DNA of 64,000 nt from SZUA-35 sp963781035 (GTDB lineage Bacteria; Actinomycetota; Acidimicrobiia; Acidimicrobiales; SZUA-35), in the NCBI GenBank assembly GCA_963781035.1, contig CAWAEN010000004.1, positions 186,001 to 250,000 on the forward strand, in the 5' to 3' direction. Made by a program: the position numbers and the translations under genes. Within the stretch, counting starts at the first letter, position 1, and each line of letters starts with the position of its first letter. Positions 35,034-43,923 of this stretch are shown here, piece after piece. The notes under the pieces are model-generated. The model saw only the letters and a list, made by a program, of their open reading frames with translations. It was not told the DNA's origin and did no database searches.

Positions 35034-35900
35034 ATGTCAACCGAATTAACGGCGACTACCGTGCGCACGGTGCCAGTGACTCCCCAGTCGACTGCTGATT
35101 CCGCTGACGCTCAGCCAGCGTTCGAGATGGTCGACCTGCCTGATTCCGGCCGCGTCTTCACCGGCCGACGCTCGGTTCGTCTCGGCGATGTGGACCCATC
35201 CGGGCGTCTGCGATTCGACGCACTGACTCGCTACACCCAGGACGTTTCGAACGACGACACGACTGATGCCGGACTGGTCGACGACCTCGCTTTCGTCGTG
35301 CGAAGGACGACGGTCGACGTCCATCACGCGGGCGTCTTCGGAGAGGATCTCGTCGTCCGAACATTCTGCGGCCGATTGGGAAAGCGATGGGCAGAGCGAC
35401 GTCTGGTCGTGCGCGGTTCGGCCGGAGCGAGCTACGACGTCGCCACCTTGTGGGTGCACATCGACACCGAGAGCGGGCGACCACGTCCCCTCTCGGACGA
35501 CTTCCTGCGGCACTACGCCGAAGCGGCGGGTGACCGCACCGTCAGCGCACGGCACGAGCTGCGACGCCCTGATGCCGTCCAGTCCGCTGGTTTCGATCCG
35601 ACCTCGATTCGGCGTCGTCCGTGGCCGCTTCGAGCGGTCGACTTCGACACGTTCGGTCACATGAACAACGCTGCGTACTGGGCGGTGATCGAGGAGCACC
35701 TGAGTGCACACCCGGTGTCTCGCCCCCTGCGATGCGTCATCGAGTACGGCGCCGGCATCGAACCGGGTGACGAGGTCACGATCGCGTGGGGCCCGGACTC
35801 AGCGGACCGCCGTCGATTGTGGTGGGAAGTCGATGGTCAGCCGGCAGCGTCTGGGCTGCTCGAGCCGTTGGCCGAGGCGGTGAACACGGTCGCTCGGTAG
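35034..35900 (+). CDS. Acyl-ACP thioesterase (FatA/FatB-like, double hotdog)
   Basis: 288 residues from ATG 35034. The first hotdog domain begins about residue 40 (VRLGDVDPSGRLRFDALTRYTQDVSNDD). The second carries the catalytic-type motif RAVDFDTFGHMNNAAYW, with Asp, His and Asn like plant FatA/B. It would release free fatty acids from acyl-ACP. The C-terminal 64 bp overlap the convergent orn gene. A desaturase acting on acyl-ACP lies 1.5 kb downstream. Confidence 0.82.
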   Translation: MSTELTATTVRTVPVTPQSTADSADAQPAFEMVDLPDSGRVFTGRRSVRLGDVDPSGRLRFDALTRYTQDVSNDDTTDAGLVDDLAFVVRRTTVDVHHAGVFGEDLVVRTFCGRLGKRWAERRLVVRGSAGASYDVATLWVHIDTESGRPRPLSDDFLRHYAEAAGDRTVSARHELRRPDAVQSAGFDPTSIRRRPWPLRAVDFDTFGHMNNAAYWAVIEEHLSAHPVSRPLRCVIEYGAGIEPGDEVTIAWGPDSADRRRLWWEVDGQPAASGLLEPLAEAVNTVAR

Positions 35901-36403
35901 TGCTCGAGTTCCTTGATGCTCTCCTTGATGTCGTCGAGGGCACGGTGGGAGACCTCTTTGCGGGGCGCACTCTGGAGGGCTTCGGGGAACCAGCGTCGCG
36001 CCAGTTCCTTGATGGTCGAGACGTCGATCGATCGGTAGTGCAGCAACCCCTCGATCTCGGGCAGGTACTCGGCGAGGAACCGTCGATCCATTCCGATGCT
36101 GTTGCCACACAGCGGGACCACGCCCGGTTCGATGTGTTCGGCGAGGAACGCCAGCGTCTGTGCCCCGGCCTCTTCGAGGGTGACCGTCGAGGCGCGGATC
36201 TGATCGAGGAGGCCGGACTTGGTGTGCATGTCGACGACGACCTGGTCCATCAAGGCGAGTTGCTCCTCGGTGGCATGCACGACGAGCTCGGGACCGGCGG
36301 CCACGATCGTGAGATCGTCGTCGGTGATCAGCGTGGCGATCTCGACGATCACGTGTTGTTTCGGGTCGAGGCCGGTCATTTCGAGATCCATCCAGGCGAG
36401 CAC
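35837..36403 (-). CDS. orn: Oligoribonuclease
   Basis: 188 residues, DEDDh 3'-5' exonuclease degrading RNA dinucleotides, including pGpG from c-di-GMP turnover. The motifs are complete: WMDLEMTGLDP (Asp, Glu), GNSIGMDRRFL (Asp), and HRALDDIKESIKEL with the His and final Asp. Its 3' end overlaps the thioesterase gene on the opposite strand. Its presence fits the c-di-GMP-binding RsiG protein encoded at 49.9 kb. Confidence 0.95.
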   Translation of the reverse strand: MLAWMDLEMTGLDPKQHVIVEIATLITDDDLTIVAAGPELVVHATEEQLALMDQVVVDMHTKSGLLDQIRASTVTLEEAGAQTLAFLAEHIEPGVVPLCGNSIGMDRRFLAEYLPEIEGLLHYRSIDVSTIKELARRWFPEALQSAPRKEVSHRALDDIKESIKELEHYRATVFTASANGSSSPDAAG

Positions 36404-36467
36404 GGGGCGAGCCTAGCTGTGTGGCCTCTGGCTGGTCGCCGTCGGCCGCGAGCTAACCTGCGGCGCC

Positions 36468-36917
36468 ATGCCGACTGATCCCCGCCCGGTTCCGCTGCTT
36501 CGCCTCGACGCCGAGCTGCCGGCGCCGAGGCAGATGCGGGCCGGTGATGCGGCGGCGGATCTCGCATCGTCGATCGACACGGTGCTGATGCCGGGCGCCC
36601 GTCAGCTCATCCCAACCGGGTTCGCGGTTGCGATTCCGCAAGGATGCGCCGGGCTCGTGCTGTCCCGATCCGGTCTGGCACTCCACGATGGTGTCGCAGT
36701 GTTGAATGCCCCCGGCCTGATCGACTCCGGGTACCGGGGGGAGATCGGCGTGATCCTCGTGAACCACGGCGAGGCCCCGGTCACGATCCAGCGTGAACAA
36801 CGAATCGCACAGTTGATGGTCATCGAGGTGCCGGCGTTTGCCCTCGCCTTGGCCGACACGCTGCCGGACGGCCCGGACGATCGTGGTGCCGCCGGCTTCG
36901 GGAGCTCGGGAGCATGA
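36468..36917 (+). CDS. dut: Deoxyuridine 5'-triphosphate nucleotidohydrolase (dUTPase)
   Basis: 149 residues. Trimeric dUTPase hydrolysing dUTP to dUMP. Motifs in order: GDAAADLAS (variant of the usual AGYDL; the Tyr is Ala), SRSGLALHDGV, APGLIDSGYRGEIGVIL with the catalytic Asp, EQRIAQLMVIEV, and the C-terminal RGAAGFGSSG arm. Monocistronic, with a GC-rich gap from orn. Confidence 0.93.
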   Translation: MPTDPRPVPLLRLDAELPAPRQMRAGDAAADLASSIDTVLMPGARQLIPTGFAVAIPQGCAGLVLSRSGLALHDGVAVLNAPGLIDSGYRGEIGVILVNHGEAPVTIQREQRIAQLMVIEVPAFALALADTLPDGPDDRGAAGFGSSGA

Positions 36918-36970
36918 GCCCCCGCCGGCTCACCAACGACGACTGGGGGTCTCGACTCGTCCTGACTACG

Positions 36971-37309
36971 TCAGTGCAGGCCGAGCCTGATCTCGGTCGC
37001 CTCGACAACGGCGTGATCGACGAGTTCGGCGAGTTGCACGGTGAGTGCACCGCCGGCGTTGTCCGCCACCGCGTCCGGGTTGCTGATCGTGAACTCGATG
37101 AGGTCGTCGTGCCAGTGGGAATGAAGCGTGATGTCGCCCTTCCCCTCCATCGCAGCGACCGCGATGTCGATGGCTGTACGCAGCTTCTCCACCCTCGCGA
37201 TGTCGAGCCCGAGGCGCAGGGTGAGCCCGGACGCCGTGACACGCCCGAGCCGGGCAAAGGTCGAAGTGGCGGGGAACGTCACCGTTGCATCGTCTTCCTT
37301 GGCCGGCAC
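36971..37309 (-). CDS. RsbW/HATPase-like small protein without ATP-binding residues
   Basis: 112 residues if started at GTG 37309 (TTG 37339 possible). VTFPATSTFARLGRVTASGL, then LRLGLDIARVEKLRTAIDIAV matches the N-terminal half of RsbW-type anti-sigma kinases. The N-box (E...N) and glycine-rich ATP lid are missing, and the protein ends with a long helix LTVQLAELVDHAVVEATEI. It may be a non-catalytic binding partner of a sigma factor or an anti-anti-sigma protein. No sigma gene is adjacent. Confidence 0.55.
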   Translation of the reverse strand: MPAKEDDATVTFPATSTFARLGRVTASGLTLRLGLDIARVEKLRTAIDIAVAAMEGKGDITLHSHWHDDLIEFTISNPDAVADNAGGALTVQLAELVDHAVVEATEIRLGLH

Positions 37310-37400
37310 TGACCCACTATCGCATGATTGGCTCCGCAACTTGTGTAGCGGTCGGCAAGCGCTGCTGGTGCCGCCCCTTTTTCGCTCGCGACGAGCGGGG

Positions 37401-37420
37401 CCTACCTACCGGTCGGTAGG
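37401..37420. promoter_or_regulatory. Palindromic operator over the desaturase start region
   Basis: CCTACCTACCGGTCGGTAGG, a 20-bp palindrome with one mismatched pair, centred on ACCGGT and ending 11 bp before the desaturase ATG. ACCGGTCGGT-type palindromes are common sites of TetR-family fatty-acid regulators. A repressor there would block transcription or initiation. No tetR gene is in the window. Confidence 0.6.
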
Positions 37421-37431
37421 CTTGCCGGCCC

Positions 37432-38355
37432 ATGGTCATTGATGCAGACGTCGACTTCCTGGGCGAGCTCGAATCGGTTGCCGAGGAACTCCTCGAACGG
37501 CACCTCGCTGCTGTGAAGGAGTGGCACCCCCACGCCGTCGTGCCGTGGAGTCGGGGCCGAGACTTCGAACCCGACTACGAGTGGGACCCATCCGAGAGCA
37601 ACCTCAGTCCCGAGGTGCGCAGCGCCCTGTTCGTGAACCTTCTCACCGAGGACAACCTGCCGTACTACTTCCGTGACATCGAGCGCATGTTCGGCAAGGA
37701 CGGAGCGTGGGGCGAGTGGGTTCGTCGATGGACCGCCGAGGAAGGTCGTCACGCTGTCGCGATCCGCGACTACCTGACGGTCACCCGGGCCATCGACCCG
37801 GTCGCGCTCGAACGCGGCCGAATGGTGCAGATGAGCAAGGGCGAGGTTCCCGAACCGGCGAGCGCCGCCGATGGCATGTGCTACGTCACGCTCCAGGAAC
37901 TTGCCACCCGGATCTCGCATCGCAACACCGGCAAGCTCATCGAGGAGCAGGATCGAGTCGGCTACGACATCATGCGACGGGTCGCGATCGACGAGAACCA
38001 CCACTTCCTCTTCTACCGCGACATCGCACAAGCCGGGTTCGAGCGCAACCCCTCGGAGATGATGATGGCGCTGGAGCGTCAGGTCACCGATTTCGCCATG
38101 CCGGGAACCGGCATTCCCGATTTCGCTGCCCACTCGAAGGCAATTGCGAACGCGGGGATCTACGACCTCATCAATCACTACGAGCAGATCCTCGAGCCGG
38201 TGGTCATGGGATTCTGGAAGATCGACGAGCTCGAGGGCCTCGACGGTGATGCCGAAGCGGCGCGGGAACGCACGATCGCGTACATCGGAAAGATCGGTCG
38301 CGTGGCCGCTCGGATGAAGGCGAAGCGCGAAGCCAAACAACACCAGCCGGCCTGA
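37432..38355 (+). CDS. Acyl-ACP desaturase, ferritin-like diiron type (DesA family)
   Basis: 307 residues. It introduces a double bond into acyl-ACP using a diiron centre. The ligand motifs are EDNLPYYF (Glu), WTAEEGRHAVAI (EExxH) and RRVAIDENHHFLFY (the second ExxH-like DENHH). The length is a little shorter than plant stearoyl-ACP desaturases, as in mycobacterial DesA. The operator-like palindrome upstream suggests control by a fatty-acid-responsive TetR protein. Confidence 0.92.
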   Translation: MVIDADVDFLGELESVAEELLERHLAAVKEWHPHAVVPWSRGRDFEPDYEWDPSESNLSPEVRSALFVNLLTEDNLPYYFRDIERMFGKDGAWGEWVRRWTAEEGRHAVAIRDYLTVTRAIDPVALERGRMVQMSKGEVPEPASAADGMCYVTLQELATRISHRNTGKLIEEQDRVGYDIMRRVAIDENHHFLFYRDIAQAGFERNPSEMMMALERQVTDFAMPGTGIPDFAAHSKAIANAGIYDLINHYEQILEPVVMGFWKIDELEGLDGDAEAARERTIAYIGKIGRVAARMKAKREAKQHQPA

Positions 38356-38938
38356 TCAGGCGAATCGCTCTTCGAGCGTGCTCGAGCCAGGTCTCGATCT
38401 CGTCGTCGCTCGCTGTTTCCACCGAGTAGATCGGATGGAATCGTCGACGGCACAACGGGTGGCACAGAAGGCGCAGTGTCCGGAACACGATGAGTCTCCC
38501 CGGGCGTCCGCCGAGCACATTCGACCAACGCGAGTCGGCGTGGGTGGTCACGATCTCGAGTCGACGGATGTTGGTGAGTCCGGCGTGGATTCTGGTGGCA
38601 CCTTCGGGGAGCGAGTACGCCACGCCCGTGATCCACGTGCGGTCGAACCAGCCCTCGAGTCGGGCAGGGAATCCGCCGAACCACGTCGGGTAGACCAGCA
38701 CCAGGCGCTCGGCCCAGTGCAGCGCCTCGGCGTGATCGGCGATCCATGGCTTGCTCTCGGGAGGATCGAGGTGTCGTCGTTTCTCGTCGACGGTCAGCCT
38801 CGGGTCGAAACCCTCGGCATCGAGATCGATGATGCGAACCTCGTCCCCGGCGCGCTCGAGACCGGTCACCACTCGCACCAGCGCCTGTCGTGCCAGCCCC
38901 TCGGGGTTGGGGTGGGTGACAACCACGAGTGACCGCAT
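38356..38938 (-). CDS. Flavodoxin-fold NAD(P)H oxidoreductase (MdaB/KefF-like), frameshifted near 3' end
   Basis: ATG 38938. The FMN-binding fold starts SLVVVTHPNPEGLARQALVR, followed by LVYPTWFGGFPARLEGWFDRTW, the FMN/dimer motif of quinone reductases. After WLEHA the frame would run on into the desaturase gene. Adding one CG near 38384 (CACGCGCTCG) ends it as ALEERFA at TGA 38356, about 194 residues. It is one base downstream of the paralogue at 38940 and so co-transcribed with it. Confidence 0.8.
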
Positions 38939-38939
38939 C

Positions 38940-39509
38940 TCAGCGCCTCCCCGTGATGATGTCGGTCATGGCCTGCTCGACCTCGATCAGGAAGGCGCCT
39001 CGCTCGGTTTGGGTTCGCCCGTCGAGTGTGTCGAGGGACAGCCAGTGGAAGCGGCAGCGAAGGCCCGCACTCCATCGGAGGTGTCGGAGCGTGCGCCGCC
39101 CCGCATCGCCGACCAGCCATCGGTACGGTCGCGGCGACCCGTACGTCGTGATCCCCACGACATGCCGGAGATGTCGGAGCTCACTCCGAAGCGTGCCGCT
39201 CGAACGGTCGGAGAAGCCGCCGTCCAGCAGCGTTCGGTCGATCCAGCCTTTCGACACTGCGGGAAGGCCGGACCAGAACGTCGGGTAGGTGAACACCAGC
39301 GCCTCGGCGTTCCGGACGGCGTCGATGTGGCGCTGGACGACGGGATCGGAGGGCTCGGCCCCGGTGAGGCAAGGCTGGTAGTCCTCGGCTTCGAGATCGA
39401 GAAGCGTGACGTCGTGACCCGCAGCGTCGAGGCCGCGCATCGCCGCGTCGCGAACCGCGGCACCGAACGATTCCGGGTCGGGGTGGGCGTGCACCACGAG
39501 GACCTTCAC
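38940..39509 (-). CDS. Flavodoxin-fold NAD(P)H oxidoreductase, paralogue of the next gene
   Basis: 189 residues from GTG 39509. KVLVVHAHPDPESFGAAVRD and LVFTYPTFWSGLPAVSKGWIDRTLL match the same FMN family as the downstream gene. The pair probably arose by duplication and could reduce quinones or electrophiles as homo- or heterodimers. It is divergent from an alpha/beta hydrolase gene with only about 25 bp between starts. Confidence 0.87.
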   Translation of the reverse strand: MKVLVVHAHPDPESFGAAVRDAAMRGLDAAGHDVTLLDLEAEDYQPCLTGAEPSDPVVQRHIDAVRNAEALVFTYPTFWSGLPAVSKGWIDRTLLDGGFSDRSSGTLRSELRHLRHVVGITTYGSPRPYRWLVGDAGRRTLRHLRWSAGLRCRFHWLSLDTLDGRTQTERGAFLIEVEQAMTDIITGRR

Positions 39510-39534
39510 AGACGATGAGCCTAAGGTCTGCCTC

Positions 39535-40257
39535 ATGAGTGAGGACGAAGCAACAGGGCTGTCGCCTCTCGATTCGCTCGGCGTCATGGCGATGCAGACC
39601 GTGGCGGTCGACGACAACCTCGATCACCTCGAGCTGTACACGACACGGGGCCTGCTCACGATTCTGTGGCACGGCGCGGAGAACCTCGACGCGGTGATCG
39701 TGTGTGTCGGTGGAGCGATGGGAGGCCTGCTCGGACCTGATCAGGGTCTCTACCAGCGTCTTGGCCGGGCCCTTCCCGACCTCGGGATCGGGGTGATGCG
39801 AGTCGACTATCGGTCGCCGAACGATCTCGACATGTGTGTGATCGACACTGTCAGCGCGATGGAGCTCGCTGCTCGGCATGGCGCCCGGCGCTTCGTTCCG
39901 CTCGGCCATTCGTTCGGCGGTGCGGTGGCGCTACGGGCCGCGATGCACCTGGAACGGGACAGCGTCCCCGGGGCGGTCACGTTCGCCACGCAATCAGCGG
40001 GGTGCGAGAACGCAGGTGTGCTGGGCGACCGGAACCTGCTCTTCTTCCACGGCACCAACGATCAGATCTTGCCGATGCAGGCCAGCGAGCTGGTTCGAGC
40101 GATGGCGGGCACGGGCGAACTGGTACTGCTCGACGGTGCCGATCATCTGCTGGCCCCAGCCGGTGGGCTGATCTTCGATCGACTGATCGAGCACCTGCCG
40201 GCTGTCTTGGCCGATCCGGACGCAGAGCCCGTCGATCAGGAGAGCACGACCTCGTAG
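39535..40257 (+). CDS. Alpha/beta hydrolase
   Basis: 240 residues. The nucleophile elbow GHSFGG lies near residue 125, with FFHGTNDQILP (acid) and DGADHLL (catalytic His) at expected distances. No signal peptide, so cytoplasmic. The substrate is unknown. Its 3' end overlaps that of the cyclotransferase gene by 22 bp, convergent. Confidence 0.82.
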   Translation: MSEDEATGLSPLDSLGVMAMQTVAVDDNLDHLELYTTRGLLTILWHGAENLDAVIVCVGGAMGGLLGPDQGLYQRLGRALPDLGIGVMRVDYRSPNDLDMCVIDTVSAMELAARHGARRFVPLGHSFGGAVALRAAMHLERDSVPGAVTFATQSAGCENAGVLGDRNLLFFHGTNDQILPMQASELVRAMAGTGELVLLDGADHLLAPAGGLIFDRLIEHLPAVLADPDAEPVDQESTTS

Positions 40258-41145
40258 AGCACGGGCCATCTCTTGCCTGTCAGGTACCAGTGGCCGGTCG
40301 ACGAGTCGTGGGCGATGCCGTTGAGCGCGAACGAGGAGTCCTCGATCGGCGCACCCTCCGGCCGAAGCGCGGAACCGTCAGCGGTTGCGACCACCACTCC
40401 CGTGGAGGGATCGATCACGAGGATGAGATCACTCAGCCACACGTTGGCCAGCACGCGGCCATCGACACATTCGAGCTCGTTGAGATTCGCGATCGGTTCG
40501 CCGTCGAGTGTGACATCGACGGTTCGTTCGGCGTCGAAGGTTGTCGTGTCGCGAAAGGTCAGCGTCGGTGTTCCGTTGCTCATCACCAGCTGGGTGCCGT
40601 CGTGGCAGAGGCCCCATCCCTCGCCGTCGTAGGTCCCGCGGCTCGTCTCGGTGAGCGTGGTGAGGTCAGAGCGGATGTAGGTCCCGGCCTTCCAGGTGAT
40701 CTGGACCAGCTCGTCGCCGACGATGGTCATACCTTCGCCGAACAGGATGGGATCGAGAGGCACGATCACTTCCACCGCACCGGTGTCGACGTCGACGATT
40801 CGTCGGTCGGATTCGCCGTAGAGCCCCGTGCTCTCGACGAACCGGCCGTCGTCGGTGAGTTCGAGGCCCTGAGTGAATGCGTTCGGGTCATGAGGGTGTG
40901 TGGCGATGACGTCTATCGTGAGCGACCCGGAAAGCTCGGAAACCGACATCGCCGGCTCTGCGTCCGATGTGGAATCACTCGCCCGTCGTTGATGGCGTTC
41001 CGATGCTCGTCGTTGCTGCATCGGCCGGGTCCGTCGTGATCGCATTCGCCGTGACGTCTGGTGATGACGAGCACGCTGCGGCTGCGAGCACGATCAGCGC
41101 GCCGGCGAGAACGCTTCCCGCTCCGAACCGCACATGGTCGGTCAC
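40236..41145 (-). CDS. Glutaminyl-peptide cyclotransferase-like lipoprotein (frameshifted), copy 2 of a tandem pair
   Basis: GTG 41145 starts a lipoprotein signal (SVLAGALIVLAAAACSSS) and a Thr-rich linker. The frame breaks near 40980 and continues as SLTIDVIATHPHDPNAFTQGLEL, ESTGLYGESDRR, YDGEGWGLCHDG, NLNELECVDGRVLANVWLSD and FALNGIAHD, all of the plant-type five-bladed glutamine cyclotransferase family. One CG restored (GGGCGCGAGTG near 40984) unites the halves. The start overlaps the 3' region of its paralogue upstream. It would convert N-terminal Gln to pyroglutamate on exported peptides. Confidence 0.85.
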
Positions 41146-41146
41146 G

Positions 41147-42074
41147 TCAACCGAACGAGACTTCGTACATGACAGTCCACCGTTTGCCAGTGAGGAAGAA
41201 GGTGTTCGACTCGAGCGCGGTAGGCGATGCCGTTGAGGACATCGTCCGGCCCGAGATCTCCGGGGAGCAGAGCCGACGCGTCGATCACCCGAGTGACCTT
41301 CCCGCTCGAGGCGTCGATCTCGAGAATGTTGCTCTCCAACCAGACGTTGGCGTAGATCGAGTCGCCGACGCATTCGAGTTCGTTGAGATTGGTCGTCGGC
41401 TGCCCGTCGAGCGTGACCTCGATCTCACCGATCACCTCGAACGTCGCGGCATCGCGCAACGTCAGGAACCCGGACCCATTGCTGGTGACGAGCGAGCCGT
41501 CGTCGAGCCGGCAGAGACCCCACCCTTCGCCGTCGTAGGTGAAGCGTGAGAGCTCGAGCATCGTGGTGAGGTCGCTCACGATCGCGACGCCCTGCGTCCA
41601 CGTGAGTTGGATCAGCTGGTCGCCGACCACGGTGATGCCGGCGCCGAAGAAGTCGGAGTCGAGGCGGGCGGAACTGATGACCTCGCCCGTGGCCGGGGCG
41701 ACTCGGCGTCTCGCCGATTCACCGAGCAAGCCGGTGCTCTCGATCAGGACTCCGTCAGCGAAGGCGAGTCCTTGGGTGAAGGCGGCACCGTCATGGGGAA
41801 AGCGTTCCAGCACGGTGGGCTCGATGATGGTGACACCGGAAGCGACCGGGTCGGGCTCAGCCGGAGCTTCGCTGGTGGTCGGCTCCGGCTCGGCCGGGTC
41901 ACCGGCCTCATCCGGGGTGGTTGCCGCCGATTCGGTCGTCGGCGTGGGTTCGACCGTGTTTTCGTCGTTTGCGACTTCGACGGGGAGCGCTTGCATTCTG
42001 TCGAGCTCGGCCTGAGCCGACGAGCACGACACCGACAGAACGACGACGACGGCGAGCAGTGCCGTATTTCGCAC
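41147..42074 (-). CDS. Glutaminyl-peptide cyclotransferase-like lipoprotein (frameshifted near end), copy 1
   Basis: Start GTG 42074 (or TTG 42080), lipoprotein signal ALLAVVVVLSVSCSS, then a long Thr/Glu/Pro linker and the same beta-propeller as its neighbour: HDGAAFTQGLAFADG, LIESTGLLGES, YDGEGWGLCRLDDG, NLNELECVGDSIYANVWLE and VLNGIAYR. A missing CG near 41215 (CCGCGCGCTC) shifts the last residues; corrected, it ends TFFLTGKRWTVMYEVSFG at TGA 41147. The stop touches the start of copy 2. Confidence 0.85.
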
Positions 42075-42076
42075 GA

Positions 42077-42490
42077 TCAACCGCCGAGGAGTCGAGCCTT
42101 GGCTGCCTTGCTGCGCTCGAGAAGCAGCGCCGGGATCTGGCTGGCGATGCCGTCTCCGGCGCCGACCGCGGCGGGGGCGTCGTCCGTGGCAGCTGCATCG
42201 GACGAGCTCGAAGCGAGTTCGGCTCGCGCCCGCTCTTCTTCGCGGTCCAGCCACGCACCGAACTGGTAGGGACGGGCGAGGTCGGTGTGGCTCACCTGAC
42301 CAACGAGGCCGTAGTCCTTGAAACGAACCCAATAGCGAAGCCACGGGCTGACGCCATCGAGGGTCTCGAGTCCGTTGATCAGCTTGACCTTGCCCTCGGC
42401 CCCATCAGGGATGTTCCGATACGGGCGGGCCATGATCACGGTCTCGCCGGTGCGGAACGGGGTGTCGAGGTCGATTGCCTTCTTCGGCAT
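42077..42490 (-). CDS. Conserved hypothetical protein, possible SH3-like fold
   Basis: 137 residues from ATG 42490. The N-terminal part (TGETVIMARPYRNIPDGAEGKVKLI, then YWVRFKDYGLVGQVSHTDLAR) has the short strand/turn pattern of KOW or SH3-like folds. The C-terminal half is Ala/Ser-rich with a basic final helix (LLLERSKAAKARLLGG). I do not know a function. The stop overlaps the alternative start of the cyclotransferase gene, so they may be co-transcribed. Confidence 0.6.
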   Translation of the reverse strand: MPKKAIDLDTPFRTGETVIMARPYRNIPDGAEGKVKLINGLETLDGVSPWLRYWVRFKDYGLVGQVSHTDLARPYQFGAWLDREEERARAELASSSSDAAATDDAPAAVGAGDGIASQIPALLLERSKAAKARLLGG

Positions 42491-42639
42491 TGAGAAACTC
42501 CGGGACGTGGTGGCGATGCGGACGCCGAAGCGTCACGGGGAGGGTAGTCGTGAACCCTCGCCGTGCGTGATTTGGACCGTCAGAGTCGTGCTCGGCCCGA
42601 TTCATGGCGTCGATGGCTCTTCTGGAGCCGGCGAAGTGG

Positions 42640-42713
42640 TAGGCCGCCCGGGACTCGAACCCGGCACCTTGGGATTAAAAGTCCCCTGCTCTAACCCGAT
42701 GAGCTAGCGGCCC
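42640..42713 (-). tRNA. tRNA-Lys (TTT)
   Basis: Acceptor GGGCCGC/GCGGCCT (closing G-U pair) with discriminator A and genome-encoded CCA. D-arm GCTCATCGGGTTAGAGC, anticodon loop CTTTTAA, T-loop TTCGAGT. The outermost anticodon-stem pair is mismatched (G-A). Confidence 0.95.
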
Positions 42714-42796
42714 ACTCGGCAGGGTAGCCACGGCGTCCGCTGGGCGCGCTTCGAAGCTGACACGTCGTTTCCTCGCCGAGGTGCTTACATGGCGGG

Positions 42797-43894
42797 GTGT
42801 CCGGCCCCCGCTCTCGCGCCTTTGTCTCGTCCCTGGCCGCCGCGTTGTTCCTGTCCGCATGTGCCGAGATCGGCGAGCCGTATCTGGGCGAGGGAGTGAG
42901 CGCCACCTCGACCACCGTGGCCAGCGAGGATCCCGAGACCCGCTTGGAGCAAGAAGTCGTTTCGGCCGACGTCTCGGCGGTGTTCGCGCCGCCCCGACCC
43001 GAGGGGTATGTCTCTCCCGTGCTCGCCAGCCTCGGGTCGAGGTTGGTCACCATCGAGAGCGGCCTCATCACCGATCTCGGCGACCGATTCCCCGGTGCGC
43101 AGGTCGAGCGCGTGGTCGACGACTATCTCGGCGGTCTGGTGGCCCAGCTCGAAGGGGACACCGTTCAATGGCTGCCCGCCGATGGACGGGCACCGACTCT
43201 CGTCAGCCAGAGCAACGGCTCGCTACTCGATGCCGGCTTCGTCGACGACACGCTGGCGGTCCAGGTCTTCCTCGCGGTTCCCGGAGGCATCGATCGGGTC
43301 AAGCTGGTCGATGGCGAACGCGAGCCGTTCACTCGATTCGAGGAGGGGCGGGGCGTGGTGGCCTTCTCGTCGAGCAACGGGATCCAGGCCGTCGCGATCG
43401 GCGACGACGCGTGCGGCACGCTTGCCTTCTTCAACACCTCCGGCCAACGGGTGGATCTCGGCGGCCCCTCTGATCCCGAGTGCCCGGTGCCTCGCCGGCC
43501 GTACTTCGGCGCGGTCGCGCTGAGCCCCGGCGGCGACGTCGTCGCGTACACCGAGATCACCTACCGGGAAGACGGCCTCCCGGCCTCGACGATGTTGACC
43601 GTGCTCGAACTGGCCTCGGGCCGGGCGCTGCTCTCCGAACAGGTCGGCGCCCCTGGCGAACAGATCGAGTCGTTGTCCTTCGACGGTCGGCGGGTCGTGT
43701 TTCTCCGTACCGGTGAGATCGGTCGCCAGGTCGGATTGGTCGACGTCGTCGATCAATCGGAATCGGTCATCGCCGGGCTGGACGGCGTGCAGGCCGTCGG
43801 CTTCGCCCGCCTGCCGCTCCTGCTGGCCGAACCGCAGCCGCCATCGACGGAACCGCCGGTGGTGGACGAAGCCGCCGAGGGTGAAGGCAGCTGA
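42797..43894 (+). CDS. Lipoprotein with beta-propeller-like repeats, function unknown
   Basis: 365 residues from GTG 42797. Signal with lipobox (SSLAAALFLSACAE), then extracytoplasmic sequence of repeated strand-rich units (VALSPGGDVVAYTEI, ESLSFDGRRVVFLR), recalling WD40/TolB-like propellers. Two Cys (DDACG, DPECP) could form a disulfide. The C-terminus is Pro/Glu-rich. Probably surface-anchored. Confidence 0.7.
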   Translation: MSGPRSRAFVSSLAAALFLSACAEIGEPYLGEGVSATSTTVASEDPETRLEQEVVSADVSAVFAPPRPEGYVSPVLASLGSRLVTIESGLITDLGDRFPGAQVERVVDDYLGGLVAQLEGDTVQWLPADGRAPTLVSQSNGSLLDAGFVDDTLAVQVFLAVPGGIDRVKLVDGEREPFTRFEEGRGVVAFSSSNGIQAVAIGDDACGTLAFFNTSGQRVDLGGPSDPECPVPRRPYFGAVALSPGGDVVAYTEITYREDGLPASTMLTVLELASGRALLSEQVGAPGEQIESLSFDGRRVVFLRTGEIGRQVGLVDVVDQSESVIAGLDGVQAVGFARLPLLLAEPQPPSTEPPVVDEAAEGEGS

Positions 43895-43923
43895 TCCAGC
43901 CGTTGCCCCTAGGATCGAACGCT

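Noticed and set aside
34900..35040. A second complete whiB gene from the CEVCPILRC segment
   Set aside because: Cys spacing (C-x2-C-x4-C) differs from WhiB by one residue and the frame has no start; kept only as an alternative in the small ORF entry.
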